Assembly (NCBI RefSeq): GCF_900497805.2
Contig: NW_020946557.1
Span: forward strand, 2,249,137 to 2,313,136
Source: Vombatus ursinus
Taxonomy: Eukaryota > Chordata > Mammalia > Diprotodontia > Vombatidae
Length of the DNA: 64,000 bases
Direction: 5' to 3'
A program made the translations under genes and the position numbers. This document shows, piece by piece, positions 45,073 to 56,160 of this stretch (the first letter of the stretch is position 1; each line of letters begins with the position of its first letter). Below the pieces are notes generated by a model. The model searched no databases and was not told the origin of the DNA. It saw only the letters and a list, made by a program, of their open reading frames with translations.

Positions 45073-45312
45073 AGGCAGCTAGGTGGCAAAGTGGATAGAG
45101 TTCTGGACCAGAAGTCAGGCAGACTAAAGTTCAAATTTGGCCTCAGATATTTACTAGCTGTGTGACACTGGACAGGTCACTTAACTTTTTCCTGATTTGG
45201 TTTCCTGATCTATAAAATGAGGATAAAAATATCTCCTAGGGTTTTTGTGAAAATCAAATGAAATATTGGTAGAGTATTTTGCAACCCTTAAAGCACCATA
45301 TAAATGTTAACC
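45073..45312 (+). mobile_element. MIR-type CORE-SINE, plus strand
   Basis: Head 'gaggcagctaggtggcaaag', 'agttcaaatttggcctcaga', 'gtgacactggacaggtcact', tail 'aacccttaaagcaccatata' and 'aatgttaac'. Full length. Confidence 0.82.
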
Positions 45313-45709
45313 AGATATGGTTGTGTTGGTTGTTGTAAGGCAATAGTGAAATACCTGGTTTCCCAATTTTGTCCAGGGAATTTCTACCTAAGAGACAGAC
45401 TGATCAATAAATGTTGAAAGTTAAATGCCTATTTTGGCTTACTTCAACTCATTCAGATGCTTTACTTGAGACAACCAAAGACAAGAAGAGTCAAGCATGA
45501 AAAAAGACATGTATATGGCATTAATATTGTCAAGTCAGAGACAAATTTAGATTTGGGTCTCAGGACAGATAGGACACATCTATGATTCCAACAAAAGAGA
45601 GAAGTTTGGGTCTCTAATAATTCAGTCTTCAGACCCTGGCAGGAAGAAGGGTCTCAGTGATCTAGTAAGATGTACCCTCTTCTTTACCATCAAGTACCTA
45701 TATTATACT

Positions 45710-45776
45710 CAGCTCCTCCTCTTCATCCTCCTTCCTCCCTCTCCTTCTCCTCCTTCTTCTCTTCTTCCTCCTCCTT
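45710..45776. repeat. CTT/CCT pyrimidine tract
   Basis: Imperfect CTCCTT/TTC units. Confidence 0.85.
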
Positions 45777-45842
45777 ATAATATTATCATTATTACCATTA
45801 TTATTAGTAGTACTGATTTTTCTGAGTATCAACAGATATTGG

Positions 45843-45985
45843 GGCAGCTAGGTGGCACAGTGGATAAGAGCACAGGCCCTTGAGTCAGAAGGATCTGAGT
45901 TCAAATCTGGTCTCAGACACAACATTCACCAGCCGTGTAACTCTGGGCAAGTCACTTCACCCCAATTGCCTCACCAAAAAAACGA
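45843..45985 (+). mobile_element. tRNA-derived marsupial SINE, plus strand
   Basis: 'ggggcagctaggtggcacag', 'ctgagttcaaatctgg', 'gtaactctgggcaagtcact', 'aattgcctcaccaaaaaaa'. Confidence 0.93.
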
Positions 45986-47145
45986 ATATGAGAAGGGGTC
46001 TCCAGTGTGTGGGATAGTCCTTATTAGTGAAATATGAATAAGGATGTACAGGTATGAAGGAGTTGTGATCTGTCCATGGAGGGAATATCCACTCTAGTGA
46101 AGTGATAGATTACTTACAGAACCAAATCAAAGTGTTTTAGAGACTTATATAGAACAGAAACAGGTGCCAAATGCCCCTGAAGCTTATTCAGTATAGTCTA
46201 CTCACAGAAGATATTGTTATTTCAGGGTTGCTAAATCTAGAATAACTACTTTCATGAGCAGAAAATGTGAAGCTTTACTTACTGAAAATTGCAAGTTTAC
46301 CTTAGCTTCAGAGACACAAATGCCCCATGATTCTATATGAACATTGTGAGTATTACAATTCTGACAGGCCTTCAACACCATTGCCATGGCATCTGCTGGC
46401 ATTCTAGGGCAACCTTGAGTTACTGACTGTAACTCTCATTGTTGCCAGCTGCTATGGTGCTGAGGAATATTTCCCTAAAACTTCAAAGCATGTCAGTTGC
46501 AAGGAAAATGCAGTGTTCCAGGCAAAATGGAGCTTACTGAATTAAGATGTTCTGGGAGCATTAGTTAAACACATTGAAGATTTCTATGAATGTGCAGAAA
46601 TTTATTGTTGTAAAAATAATTCACACTTATCAAATGGTATAATGCTCAATGAATTATAGAATGTAAATCAAAGTCCACAAGGACTCATGTCTTACAGGGC
46701 ACACTGAAAATCTTGTGTCCACAATGATTTTAGCAGAGTCACTAAGCTAGAGCCTAAGAAGCCATGGCTCCTACTTAACTAAATGGAATCAGATAACAGG
46801 AAGGGATTATAAAGATTGCTTACTAAAAGCCTTTCATTTTAATAAAGAAGAAATTTGGTTGTGCTCTGCCCAAGTTTCCAAGGTAGGTAGGGTGAGAGTC
46901 AAGACTCAATTCCAAACTTCTTGACTCTCAGAATAGATAGGATTGGAGTGAGTTTCAGATTCACTAAAAATTAGTCTGTAGCAGAATAAGGAATGGTTCA
47001 GGAAAATAATGATTCCAAAAGGACAGATTGTAATCCCCAAAACACAGTGAAGATGTCACACTGACTCAGTTGCAATGACACAGTAATAGATGGGGGTTTC
47101 CAGCAAGTTTGCTGAATGAAATGTTGTGTCAAAAAAAGAAAAAAC
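45986..47145. other. Unassigned stretch
   Basis: No repeat landmarks and no convincing open frame. 46440-46800 has balanced composition without recognisable motifs. Confidence 0.45.
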
Positions 47146-47149
47146 AACC

Positions 47150-47745
47150 CTCCATTTCATTACCTTAAAATAGGAAGAAATGTACAAAATAAAATTAAAA
47201 GCCTAAGAATAAAAACTGAGAAAATCCTCACAGGGAAATTCATAGAGGAAAATCAGCAAAGATATTGAAGAAATGTACACAAAGCAAAAGGCTTTAAATA
47301 CAAGTATTATACAAATCAAGATATTAGGTGAAGTAAAAGTAAAAAAAAACACAAACATCATTTATAAAGACAAACCATAAATAATGAAAGAGAAATTAAG
47401 CAATAAATGAATTTCCAAAAAAAAAAGATTAAAGAAAAGAAAAAGAAAACTCCATGTCTTTATCCATCTACAAGTGAATTTTATCAAACATTCAAATTAC
47501 AGTCAGCTCCAACAATGCATAAATTATTTGCAAAAATAGAAAAAAAAACATTCCACAAAATTCCTTCTCTCAGAAAATATCATCCAGATATCCAAACCAG
47601 GAAGAAATAAAGCAGAAAAAGAAAATCATAGAACATTACCTCTGCACATGAAACACTATCTTAAAGAACATTAATGCAAAAATATTAAAGAAATATTAAC
47701 AGAGGAACTATAGCAATTTATTAAAATTCATTCACTCTGACTTTT
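47150..47745 (+). mobile_element. Ancient L1 ORF2 fragment, plus strand
   Basis: The frame at 47407-47610 reads '...STSEFYQTFKLQSAPTMHKL' then 'FAKIEKKTFHKIPSLRKYHP', matching the L1 ORF2 stretch 'FYKTFK..LIP.LHKLFQKIEKEG.LPNSF' between endonuclease and reverse transcriptase. Very A-rich flank. It is only 570 bp from the twin-primed L1 but more diverged, so probably a separate older insertion. Confidence 0.7.
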
Positions 47746-47879
47746 TTGAGACTCTAAGCTCACTTTCCCAATTTGGGTCACCAGAGCTAGACAATTTTTT
47801 TCCTCTTTGAGGGCTCTGGGAGGTAACCTTTAAGGGTCAGAACATGTCTTCTTAGCATTGTTGCTCCTGAGCTTCCATC

Positions 47880-47965
47880 AATCAATCAACATTTATTAAG
47901 CACTAGCTATGTGCCAGGCATTGTGCTAAGCACTGGGGATGCAAATATATAACAGTCCTATAAGG
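47880..47965 (-). mobile_element. L2 LINE 3' end, minus strand
   Basis: 'caatcaacatttattaagcac', 'tatgtgccaggcattgtgct' and 'aagcactggggatgcaaat': well-preserved reversed L2 terminus. Confidence 0.7.
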
Positions 47966-48154
47966 AATGGTAAATATCAAGACTATAGAGAAATGAGGAT
48001 TTTTAAAACATGATACAAAGTGAAGAAAGTAAGGTCAAAATATAAACATATATGGTTATTATGATAATATAATTAAAGACAAATCTGTGGACAGAATATT
48101 GGTGGCAGAAACCAGCTACAAGAACCAGTGAGTGAACTTTCTTTTAGCTATCTG

Positions 48155-48305
48155 AGGACAGTGGATTTACATCTAGAAGAGACCTTAAAGATCAATTAGT
48201 TCAATTTCCTCACACAAACTTGCCCATGTTTACATAGATGAAATAATTTTTGGATGGATTTGAAACTATGTTCTCTGCCTGGAATTCCGACTTTTTTTCA
48301 TTCCA
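48155..48305 (-). mobile_element. MIR-type SINE, minus strand
   Basis: 'acatctagaagagaccttaaagatc' split over 48170-48194, then 'cttgcccatgtttacataga' and 'ggatttgaaactatg'. Confidence 0.55.
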
Positions 48306-48315
48306 TCAAGTAGTT

Positions 48316-48955
48316 CAGATGCAGAAGAAAATATCATGGGAGAGAATCGTGGTGTGTATGGGGGATGAGGAAGTAAAGAAAGGCATGTCTACAGTAACTT
48401 TAAATGGAATTTCTCTTTCTACCTCTTGCTGTTGGGATTTGTCGGTAATATATAGAAATGCCAATGATTTATGTGGGTTTATTTTACAGCCTGCAACTTT
48501 GCTAAAGTTATTTGTTATTTCAAATAGTTTTTTACTTGATTCTCTAGCATTCTCTAAGTATATCACTATATCATCTGCAAAGAGTGATAGCTATGTTTCT
48601 TCTTTACCTATTCTAATACATTCTATTTCTTTTTCTTCTCTTATTGCTAAAGCTAATGTTTCCAGTATGATATTGAACAACAGTGGTGATAATGGGCATC
48701 CTTGTTCATCTTGGTCTTATTACAAATGCTTCCAGCTTGTCCCCACTACATATGATGCTTGCTGAAGGTTTTAGGTAGATGCTATTTATTATTTTAAGGA
48801 AGACTCCATTTATTTCTATGCTCTCCAGTGCTTTTTAATAGGAATAGGTGTTGTATTTTGTCAAAAGCTTTTCCTGCATCTATTGAGATGATCATGTGAT
48901 TTCTGTTAGTTTTGTTGTTGATATGATCAATTATGCTGATATTTAGGGGTCTACC
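48316..48955 (-). mobile_element. L1 ORF2 reverse-transcriptase segment (inverted 5' part of twin-primed L1)
   Basis: On the minus strand the frames carry '[20 protein letters not shown]' (48930 downward; RT with the catalytic-Asp region), the FADD motif (codons at 48581-48570) and 'YLENARESSKKLFEITNNFS' / 'KVAGCKINPHKSLAFLYI' (to 48340). This is the ORF2 part just upstream of what the plus-strand segment from 48956 encodes. It lies inverted beside it, the hallmark of twin priming during L1 insertion. Confidence 0.92.
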
Positions 48956-50770
48956 TACCAAAACAAACACAGGAACTATATGAACACAATTACAAAACAC
49001 TTGTCACACAAATCAAGTCAGATCTAAATAATTGGGAAAACATCAGTTGCTCACGGGTAGGCTGGGCTAATATGATAAAAATGACAATTCTACCTAAACT
49101 AATTTACTTATTTAGTGCCATACCAATCAAACTACCAAAAAATTACTTTATAGAGTTAGAAAAAATAATAACAAGATTCATTATGTATAACAAAAGGTCC
49201 AGAATATCAAGGGAACTAATAAAAAAATGCATGGGAAGGTGGCCTAACCATTTCAGATCTTAAATTGTATTATAAAGCAGCAATCATCAAAACTGCTTGG
49301 TACTGGCTAAGAAATAGAGTGGCAGATCAGTGGAATAGGATAGGTATGCAAGACACAGTAGTCAATGACTATAGTAATCTATTATTTGATAAACCCAAAG
49401 ACCCCAGCTTCTGGGATAAGAACTCACTCTTTGACAAAAACTGCTGGGAAAACTGGAAAGAGTATGGCAGAAACTAGGCATAGATCAAAATCTCACACCT
49501 TATACAAAAATAAAGTCAAAATGGGTTCATGATTTAGATATAAAGGCTGATACTGTAAGCAAACAGGGAGAGCAAGGAAGAGTTTACCTACCAGATTTAT
49601 GGAGAACAGAAGAATTCATGATCAAACAGGAGATAGAGAACATTACAAAATGCAATATGGATGATTTTGATTCCATTAAACTGAAAAGTTTTTGCACAAA
49701 GTCAATGCAACCAAGATTAGAAGGAAAGTAGAAAACTGGAAAATAATTTTTACAAGCAGTCTCTCTGATAAGGGCATCATTTCTAAAATATTTAGAGACT
49801 TAAGTCAAATATATAAGAATACAAATCATTCCCCAATTGATAAATGGTCAAAAGATATGAACAGGCAGTTCTCAGATGAAGAAATTAAAGTCACCTATAG
49901 TCATATGAAAAAATGCTCTAAATCACTATTGATTAGAGAAATGCAAATCAAAACAACTCTGATGTATCATATCACACCTATCAGATTGGCCAATATGACA
50001 AAACAGGAAAATGATAAATGTTGAAGAAGATGTGGGGAAATTGGAATACTAATGCATTGTTGGTGGAGTTGTGAAATGATCCAACCATTTTGGAGAGCAA
50101 TTTGTAACTATGCCCAAAGAGCTATAAAAATGTGCATATCCTTTGACCCAGCAATAGCACTTCTAAGGCTATATCCCAAAGAGATCATACAAATGGGGAA
50201 GGGACCCACACGTACAAAAATATTTATAGCAGGTCTTTTTGTGGTGGCAAGAATTGGAAATTGAGAGGATGCCCATCGATTGGGGAATGACTGAACACGT
50301 TGTGGTATATGAATGTAGTGGAATACTACTGGTCTATAAGAAATGATGAGGGGGCAGCTATGTAGCACAGTGGATAGAGCACCGGCCCTGAAGTCAGGAG
50401 GACCTGAGTTCAAATCCGGCCTCAGACCAAACACTTGACACTTACTAGCTGTGTGACCCTGGACAAATCACTTAACCCCAATTGCCTAAAAAAAAAAAAA
50501 AAATGATGACCAGGCAGACTTCAGAAAAACCTGGGAAGACTTGTATGGACTGATGCTGAGTGAAGTGAGCAGAACCAGGAGAATGTTGTACATGGTAACA
50601 GCCATGTTGTATGATGACTAATATTGATAGACTTAACCCTTTTCAGCAATGTAAGGATCTAAGACATCTCCAAAGGCCTCATGATGGAAAATGCTATCCA
50701 CATCCAAAGAAAGAACTGTGGAGTTTAAATGCAGATCGAGGCATCCTATTTGCTATTTTTTTAAAATTCA
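48956..50770 (+). mobile_element. L1 ORF2 3' half and 3' UTR (main part of twin-primed L1)
   Basis: Plus-strand frames in order: '[20 protein letters not shown]' (about 48980), 'MIKMTILPKLIYLFSAIPIK' (49072), '[20 protein letters not shown]' (49276), the 'WRTEEFMIKQEIENITKCNM' region (49600), 'WSKDMNRQFSDEEIKVTYSH' (49842), 'HCWWSCEMIQPFWRAICNYA' (50055) and 'PAIALLRLYPKEIIQMGKGP'. This is the ORF2 thumb and C-terminal domain. Several stops and shifts, but it is the least worn L1 in the window. The 3' UTR follows to about 50770; no clean A-tail or duplication seen. Confidence 0.92.
50350..50500 (+). mobile_element. tRNA-derived SINE in the twin-primed L1
   Basis: Perfect 9-bp duplication AAATGATGA (50341-50349, 50501-50509). 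Ends in a clean run of about 16 A. It splits the L1 ORF2 C-terminus. Confidence 0.96.
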
Positions 50771-51470
50771 GTTGTGTTTTGTTTATTAATGCAAGCACAC
50801 TTGTATTAATAGGTTTAAACTAACTTCTTCCTTAAACCTTGTTACCCTCCAGATGCCAAAAGACAAAGTCAAACTCTCAGAAGCACCTCTGCTGGCTGTG
50901 AATCTCATCATATGTGTCCCAAAGAAAAAACAATGAAAAGAGTTTTGAAAATGCAAGGAGGAATTTGATGCCACCATACAAATGGGATATGATTATGGTT
51001 TCCACTGAAGTTTCCCAGCATAGCATGTTCAGTTAGATTTATAATCATGAACATGACTGAGGATTTGATTTGTATTCTAATTATCAGTGAACTGATATGA
51101 CATTGAACCTTACATTTCTCTTTTTCCAGGAAGAAGAGAAAAAAGAATTAAGTTAAGATTTATCCATAACAAATGAAACACATGAACACTTGTTGATGCA
51201 AGTGGCTGATCAGTTTTGTCCAAATTAATATTATTCTGAATGTGGATTAAAATATAAGAGCGAATTTCCAAAATCCTTCTAAGAAGAAAACATTGGTGGG
51301 GGAATAAGACCATTATTCAGCTTCAAGGTCAAAACTTTCTTTGCACATGCATGTGTCATTGCCTAGGACTTGATCACTACCTCTCAAAAGGCTGCAGGTC
51401 AAATTCCATTCTAACAAATTGCCTGCTTTTTTTTGTGGCCTATGAATTTCATATTAGAGAATATTGTTTG
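50771..51470. other. Unassigned stretch
   Basis: No repeat landmarks and no convincing coding frame. Confidence 0.45.
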
Positions 51471-51484
51471 AAATCAAGAATTTT

Positions 51485-51627
51485 GGGGCAGCTAGGTAGC
51501 ACAGTGGATAGAGCACCGGATCTGGAGTCAGGAGGACCTGAGTTCAAATCGTTCCTCAGACACTTGATACTTACTAGCTGTGCGACCCTAGGCAAGTCAC
51601 TTAACCCCAACTGCTTCACAAATAAAT
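51485..51627 (+). mobile_element. tRNA-derived marsupial SINE, plus strand
   Basis: 12-bp duplication AAATCAAGAATT / AAATCAAGGATT (51471-51482, 51628-51639; one mismatch). Tail 'cttcacaaataaat'. Confidence 0.94.
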
Positions 51628-51639
51628 AAATCAAGGATT

Positions 51640-52225
51640 CTTGTTTCACTAGAGATTTTAGCAATAATTTAATTTGCTAGGTAGATATAGTCTCCCTAAT
51701 AGCTCAAATTGCTTCTGTTAAGAAATTTCTGTACAGAAATGATGTTGGGTAAAACAACTCTATGGGGAATAGTTGGTCACATTGTTAGGCGAAATGTATC
51801 TGGAGTCAAAAGCTAAATGAATTTGTGGTAAGAGTTGATCGAGCTACATTACAATTAAAACTATTGTAATTATTTATATTATTATATATCATGCTATAGT
51901 ATAATATATTATAACTACATTATTCATATTATAATTATAAGTACTTATATTAATAATATGCAGTGCTATATAAAATTATATTATAAAATATTAAGATAAT
52001 TTTTTTCCAAGCTTTAATGAGAGCATAGTTATGTAGATATACTTGTGAAAAGATCTGAACTGTATTATGATGTGAATCATGATACAACCAAGAAGCACAG
52101 AAGGAAATTGTATTTATATGCTTTTTTATTGTAGGTGCTTTGAAGTCCCAGTGCCTAAACTTAGATGATAAAAGGGTCTTTACTTTCCTTTACTTCCCTT
52201 TAAAGAAGCCCCAAAACTAAACTAA
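51640..52225. other. Unassigned, very AT-rich
   Basis: 51850-52010 is nearly pure A/T with many 'attatat' and 'tataatta' words, a low-complexity zone. Nothing recognised. Confidence 0.55.
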
Positions 52226-52229
52226 GAAG

Positions 52230-52345
52230 TAGCATGGTGCTCTGGAAAGAACATGAGATTTGGATTCAGAGGACCTGGATACTGTCTACTATTAATTACC
52301 TGTGTGATGTTGTACCAGTTTTATTACCTCTCTATGCTTGATCCT
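52230..52345 (+). mobile_element. MIR-type SINE fragment, plus strand
   Basis: 'gcatggtgctctggaaagaa', 'gatttggattcagaggacct', 'attacctgtgtgatgttg'. Confidence 0.55.
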
Positions 52346-52349
52346 AAAA

Positions 52350-53000
52350 GGAGGAACTCTGCATAAAACCATAAGGTAGAGTTATCTGGTCCTATTCAAT
52401 CTCCCTTTTAGGGAGCCCCTCTTGCCTTATGGGACAGTCCCTCCTCAGTCCCCTCATTCTCTAGGCAGTTGCCATCTGGCTAATCAAAGCTCCCAATTCA
52501 ACATATACTCCAAAATGTCTCTTCTTCTTCCTCCTTCTTTCTCCTCCTTCCTGCCACCTCCCCTTCTCCTCTTTATCTTCCTTTGCCTCTTTCCCCTCAT
52601 CCTACTCTCCATTCAAAAATCTCCCATTCCCTACATGTAGCTCATCTCAGCTTGGTAAATTCTACCCACTTAGAAATTCAGAAATCTATCTGATTTGATT
52701 AAAATAAATCACCATAAAAAGTTAATTACTTATGGTCTTGGCTTTCCCAGGGAGTAATTGCATTTTTAGAAAGATGATATTTTTTGAGCAAGTGACTCGT
52801 CCATTGCCTATTCCAAGCTTCCCTCTTCTCACCACCTCTTTATCATTCTCTATTTCCATCTCTTTCCCCACATTCCCACCCAATAAAGGAATAAGAATTA
52901 AGAACTTGGCACTCTACCTCAATAATTTATCACTTGCTGCCTCGTATAGTAGTTATCTGCTCGCTTCTTAACTCTGAAACTAGTTTGTCAGGGCTTAATC
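52350..53000. other. Unassigned stretch
   Basis: Pyrimidine-rich (52520-52620 and 52800-52880). No firm assignment. Confidence 0.45.
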
Positions 53001-53004
53001 TATA

Positions 53005-53559
53005 TGACACAGTTTAGAGGTTCAGGGGTGCTGGGACCCCAATATCACAACACCCGGGGCCTGCCTGAAAGAATTTGACCCAAGCCTTCTTTCAGCTGAA
53101 GACAAGGTTTATCAGAACATCCATCATATTGGGCAGACTCTTAAGGAGTTTGAACATTAGCAAGCTATTGGCTAGATTATAAGAATCTGACCAGTGGCTA
53201 GATTATAGGAATCTGAGCAGTGGCTAGATTTTAGGAATCTGAGCAGTGACTAGATTAGAAGAATCAGAGCAGTGGCTAAATTTTAAGAATCTAAGCATCT
53301 TAATGGAGACAAGTTGGACCTTATATACAGAAAGACTGTGGGAGGGACCTAGGAGTGGCCAAGTAGTCTATGAGGTAATAGAATTCCAGGGACCTGGACC
53401 ACAAGGCCAAGGAGAATGGAGAAGTGGCCTGGGGCCATAGGGAGGTCCACAATGAAAGGCCAGTTGATGAGATTATAGCCTCAGGTGAAAGCCAGAGATT
53501 TGGCCATGTGGGAAAGTTCAGGGTTTTTCCTTTGTGGGGCTCAGATCCCAACCCCATCA
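53005..53559 (-). mobile_element. Solo LTR, endogenous retrovirus (class I-like), minus strand
   Basis: 555 bp with inverted ends TGA...TCA: element start TGATGGGGTTGGG, element end CTCTAAACTGTGTCA. Flanked by a perfect 4-bp duplication TATA (53001-53004, 53560-53563). No internal retroviral sequence, so it is a solo LTR left by recombination of a provirus. Contains five 26-bp tandem units. Relatives lie at 54777, 55692, 57689 and 58370. Confidence 0.92.
53169..53298. repeat. Five 26-bp tandem units inside the LTR
   Basis: Units start at 53169, 53195, 53221, 53247 and 53273 with exact 26-bp period, of the form 'tggctagattttaggaatct' plus 'gagcag'. They lie between the LTR's TATA-like and polyadenylation regions. 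Sister LTRs carry fewer units. Confidence 0.95.
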
Positions 53560-53563
53560 TATA

Positions 53564-54470
53564 GACTTATGAAACAAAATCGAATTTATAGAAGAATTGC
53601 TCATTTATACACTCTCTGCCCATTCCTTTTCAAAGATGAACAACCATTTTCATTCCAAATTCTCATGCAGCCTATAATGCATCTGGGAGGTATTTACTTT
53701 TATCAGACTCTAATCTTGATCTCTTATTCTGTGTTTAATTTATAAAAGTTAATTATTACACCCTCTTGATATCATTAGTTCTTTTCTAAGTATTTTCCAG
53801 TGTTATTTGTATGCTCAGCTAATTATTTTCCTAGACTCATAAGGAAACAAAATCATATTTTATGTATAATCAATATTAATATATTATGGTTCCTATTTAA
53901 CATTTATTAAATATACAGAGTATTTAAGAGCTCTAAAATCATATAGTGGACACAAAGTACCTATTATTTCTTTGATTCAGTTTGACATTTATTAAGTACC
54001 TACAATTTACAAAACAGTAAAGTAGATATTAAGGGAGATACCAAAATAATTAAACCTGTAAGGCTATACAATATATTAAGGAGAAACTAGGTAGTCAAAA
54101 ATAACTATTTTCAAAAGTAGCGTATGATAAGCACATAAGAGAAGAAGAAAAGTAATGCTTTAGAACAAAATAATTGAATTTTAAAATAAATATGAAATAA
54201 TTGTATCAATGTAGTTATAACTCCAAATAGGTTTTTAAAGCTTTCTAGATGTCCATGGAGAAAATTTTTTTTGCACAATTCATATAAATGTTTGTAGTTA
54301 TATGCTCATTTTCTGTAGAAATATAGGGCAGCTTTTACATCAGAAGCTTAATTACTGCCTACTGCATAAATTCCAAAGGGAGTAGTATTCTTGGTAATTC
54401 ATGATTTGGCCTCACCCTGCACTTCCAGCTTTAACTATCAACATTCCCCACTTCAAATACTTAATAGCAT
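53564..54470. other. Unassigned with an L2 trace
   Basis: An L2 3' end on the minus strand ('gacatttattaagtacctac') lies near 53983. An L2-like plus-strand piece ('gatttggcctcaccctgcac') lies near 54405. Otherwise nothing recognised. Confidence 0.45.
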
Positions 54471-54590
54471 GGGATAAAAGGTAAGTCATATGAACTCATG
54501 CCATTTTCCTCATCTATATAATGGAATTAATAACACCTGTAACACCTACTTCACAGGGTTCTATTGTGGCTCAAATAAAACCAAAGGTTC
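54470..54590 (+). mobile_element. MIR-type SINE tail, plus strand
   Basis: 'cattttcctcatctatataatgg', 'acacctacttcacagggttc' and 'tattgtggctcaaataaaa'. Only the 3' half remains. Confidence 0.55.
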
Positions 54591-54776
54591 TTAGATTTCA
54601 AGCTTGAGATTAGTTAAGGAGGGAGAAAACCCCACATATTTAGATGAGCACACAAGATAGAGAGAAAACATTTCAAAGATAGAAAAAAATGAGGTAGGAA
54701 CCAATTGCCTAAAATTACATAGGGCAAGTTAATATACAAGAGGCATTGGGTGTTCTCAAGAACAATATTATAAAGC

Positions 54777-55332
54777 TGATGGGGTTGGAATCTGAGCCCC
54801 AGAAAGGAAAAACTCTGGCCCTGATGGGGTTGGAATCTGAGCCCCAGAAAGGAAAAACTCTGGCCCCAGACCATTTCCCATCCTTGGTAATTCTATTACC
54901 TGATGGACTCTGTACTTTTCCACATGGCCAACTCTCTCGCTATAGTCCCATCAACTGGTCTTTCATTGTGGCTACACCCAATCTCCCCTCCACTGTCTTG
55001 CCTCCCTATGGCCCCAGGCCACTTCCCACCCTTGGTCCCACCTAGGATCCATTTCCCACCCTCGGGAATTCTATTACCTCATGGACTACTTGGCTACTCT
55101 CCTACACTCTTTCTGTATATAAGGTCCATCTTGTCTCCATTAAGATGCTTAGATTTTTACAATGTAGCCAATAGCCCATAGATGCTCAGACTCCTCAAGA
55201 GTCTAGCTAATATGGTGAATCTTCAATAAACTTTGTTTTTGGCTGCAAGAAGGCTTGGGTTGAATTCTTTCAGGCAGGACCTGGGTATCATGGTTTTGGG
55301 GTGCCAGGACCCCTAACCTCTAGACTGCATCA
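54777..55332 (+). mobile_element. Solo LTR of the same ERV family, plus strand
   Basis: Ends TGATGGGG...CTGCATCA. Perfect 4-bp duplication AAGC (54773-54776, 55333-55336). TATA-like TATATAAGG at 55116-55124 and AATAAA at 55225-55230 mark the promoter and polyadenylation parts (U3/R). The first 45 bp of the LTR is present twice in tandem (54777-54821, 54822-54866). No internal sequence; a fossil with no coding content. Confidence 0.95.
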
Positions 55333-55434
55333 AAGCCACAAACACACACTGTTAGAATTAGAAAGAAAAGAGATCTGCTGAAAGTGAATGCATAGAGAAC
55401 TCATTACCAATTCAAAGTTTTATAAAGACATGTA

Positions 55435-55500
55435 AAATCAAACAATCAACAATTATTAAGTACCTACAGTATGTCAATCACTGTGCAGATGATAAAAGCA
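55435..55500 (-). mobile_element. L2 LINE 3' end, minus strand
   Basis: 'caacaattattaagtaccta' and 'cagtatgtcaatcactgtgc'. Confidence 0.5.
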
Positions 55501-55691
55501 AGATCAAGCAAGAAGAGATGACTTCAAAAGAATAGCAAGGTCATGTAGGAAGAGCATTATAAAATTCCAGATTTGGACTGGATCTCAGAGATCATCATCC
55601 TCCTACAAAAACCAGAATTCTGTCCATGACATCCACAACAACTGACCATTTTATTTTCCTGACTACTTTCTTTCTTTCTTTTTTGTTTTGA

Positions 55692-56160
55692 GCCAAAGAC
55701 AAGGTTTATTAGAACATCTGTCATATTGCGCACACTCTTAAGGAGTCAGAACATTAGTGAGGTATTGGCTAGATTTTAAGAATCTAAACACCTTAATGGC
55801 AACAAGGTGGACCTTATATATAAAAAGACTTATATATAAAAGACTTTAAAAAGAGGGATCTAGGAGTGGCCAAGTAGGTGGGGTCTAAGGAAGATCTGAA
55901 TGGGAGTGGCCAGTAAGCTCATGTGAACTGAACTCCTAGGACCTGGACAATGGAGCCTAGCTAGGATTAAGTGTGGGAAATGGCCTGAGGCCATAGGGAG
56001 AGCTAGGCTAGGTTAAGGGTAACAAAGAATTGGGAGATTTGGTGTAGTCATAATGAAAGGCCAACTGATGGAATTATAGCCTCAGGCAAATGCCAGAGAT
56101 TTGGCCCTGTGGGAAAGTCCAGGGTTTTTCCTTTTTGGGGACTAGCTCCCATCCTCATGA
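55692..56160 (-). mobile_element. 3' LTR of the reduced provirus
   Basis: Homologous to the solo LTRs: 'ggcccctcctag'-type U3, 'tatataaggtccaccttgt' (reverse of 55806-55824), one 26-bp unit near 55765. A GA-rich polypurine-like tract ('gaggtgggga', minus strand) directly precedes its start at 56160. Confidence 0.82.

Noticed and set aside
48250-48765. 171-codon plus-strand open frame, the longest in the window
   Set aside because: It is the antisense of the inverted L1 reverse-transcriptase segment, whose minus-strand reading has real RT motifs.
53169-53298. Evenly spaced repeats that could suggest a CRISPR array
   Set aside because: The 26-bp units are directly adjacent with no unique spacers and lie inside a retroviral LTR of a vertebrate genome.
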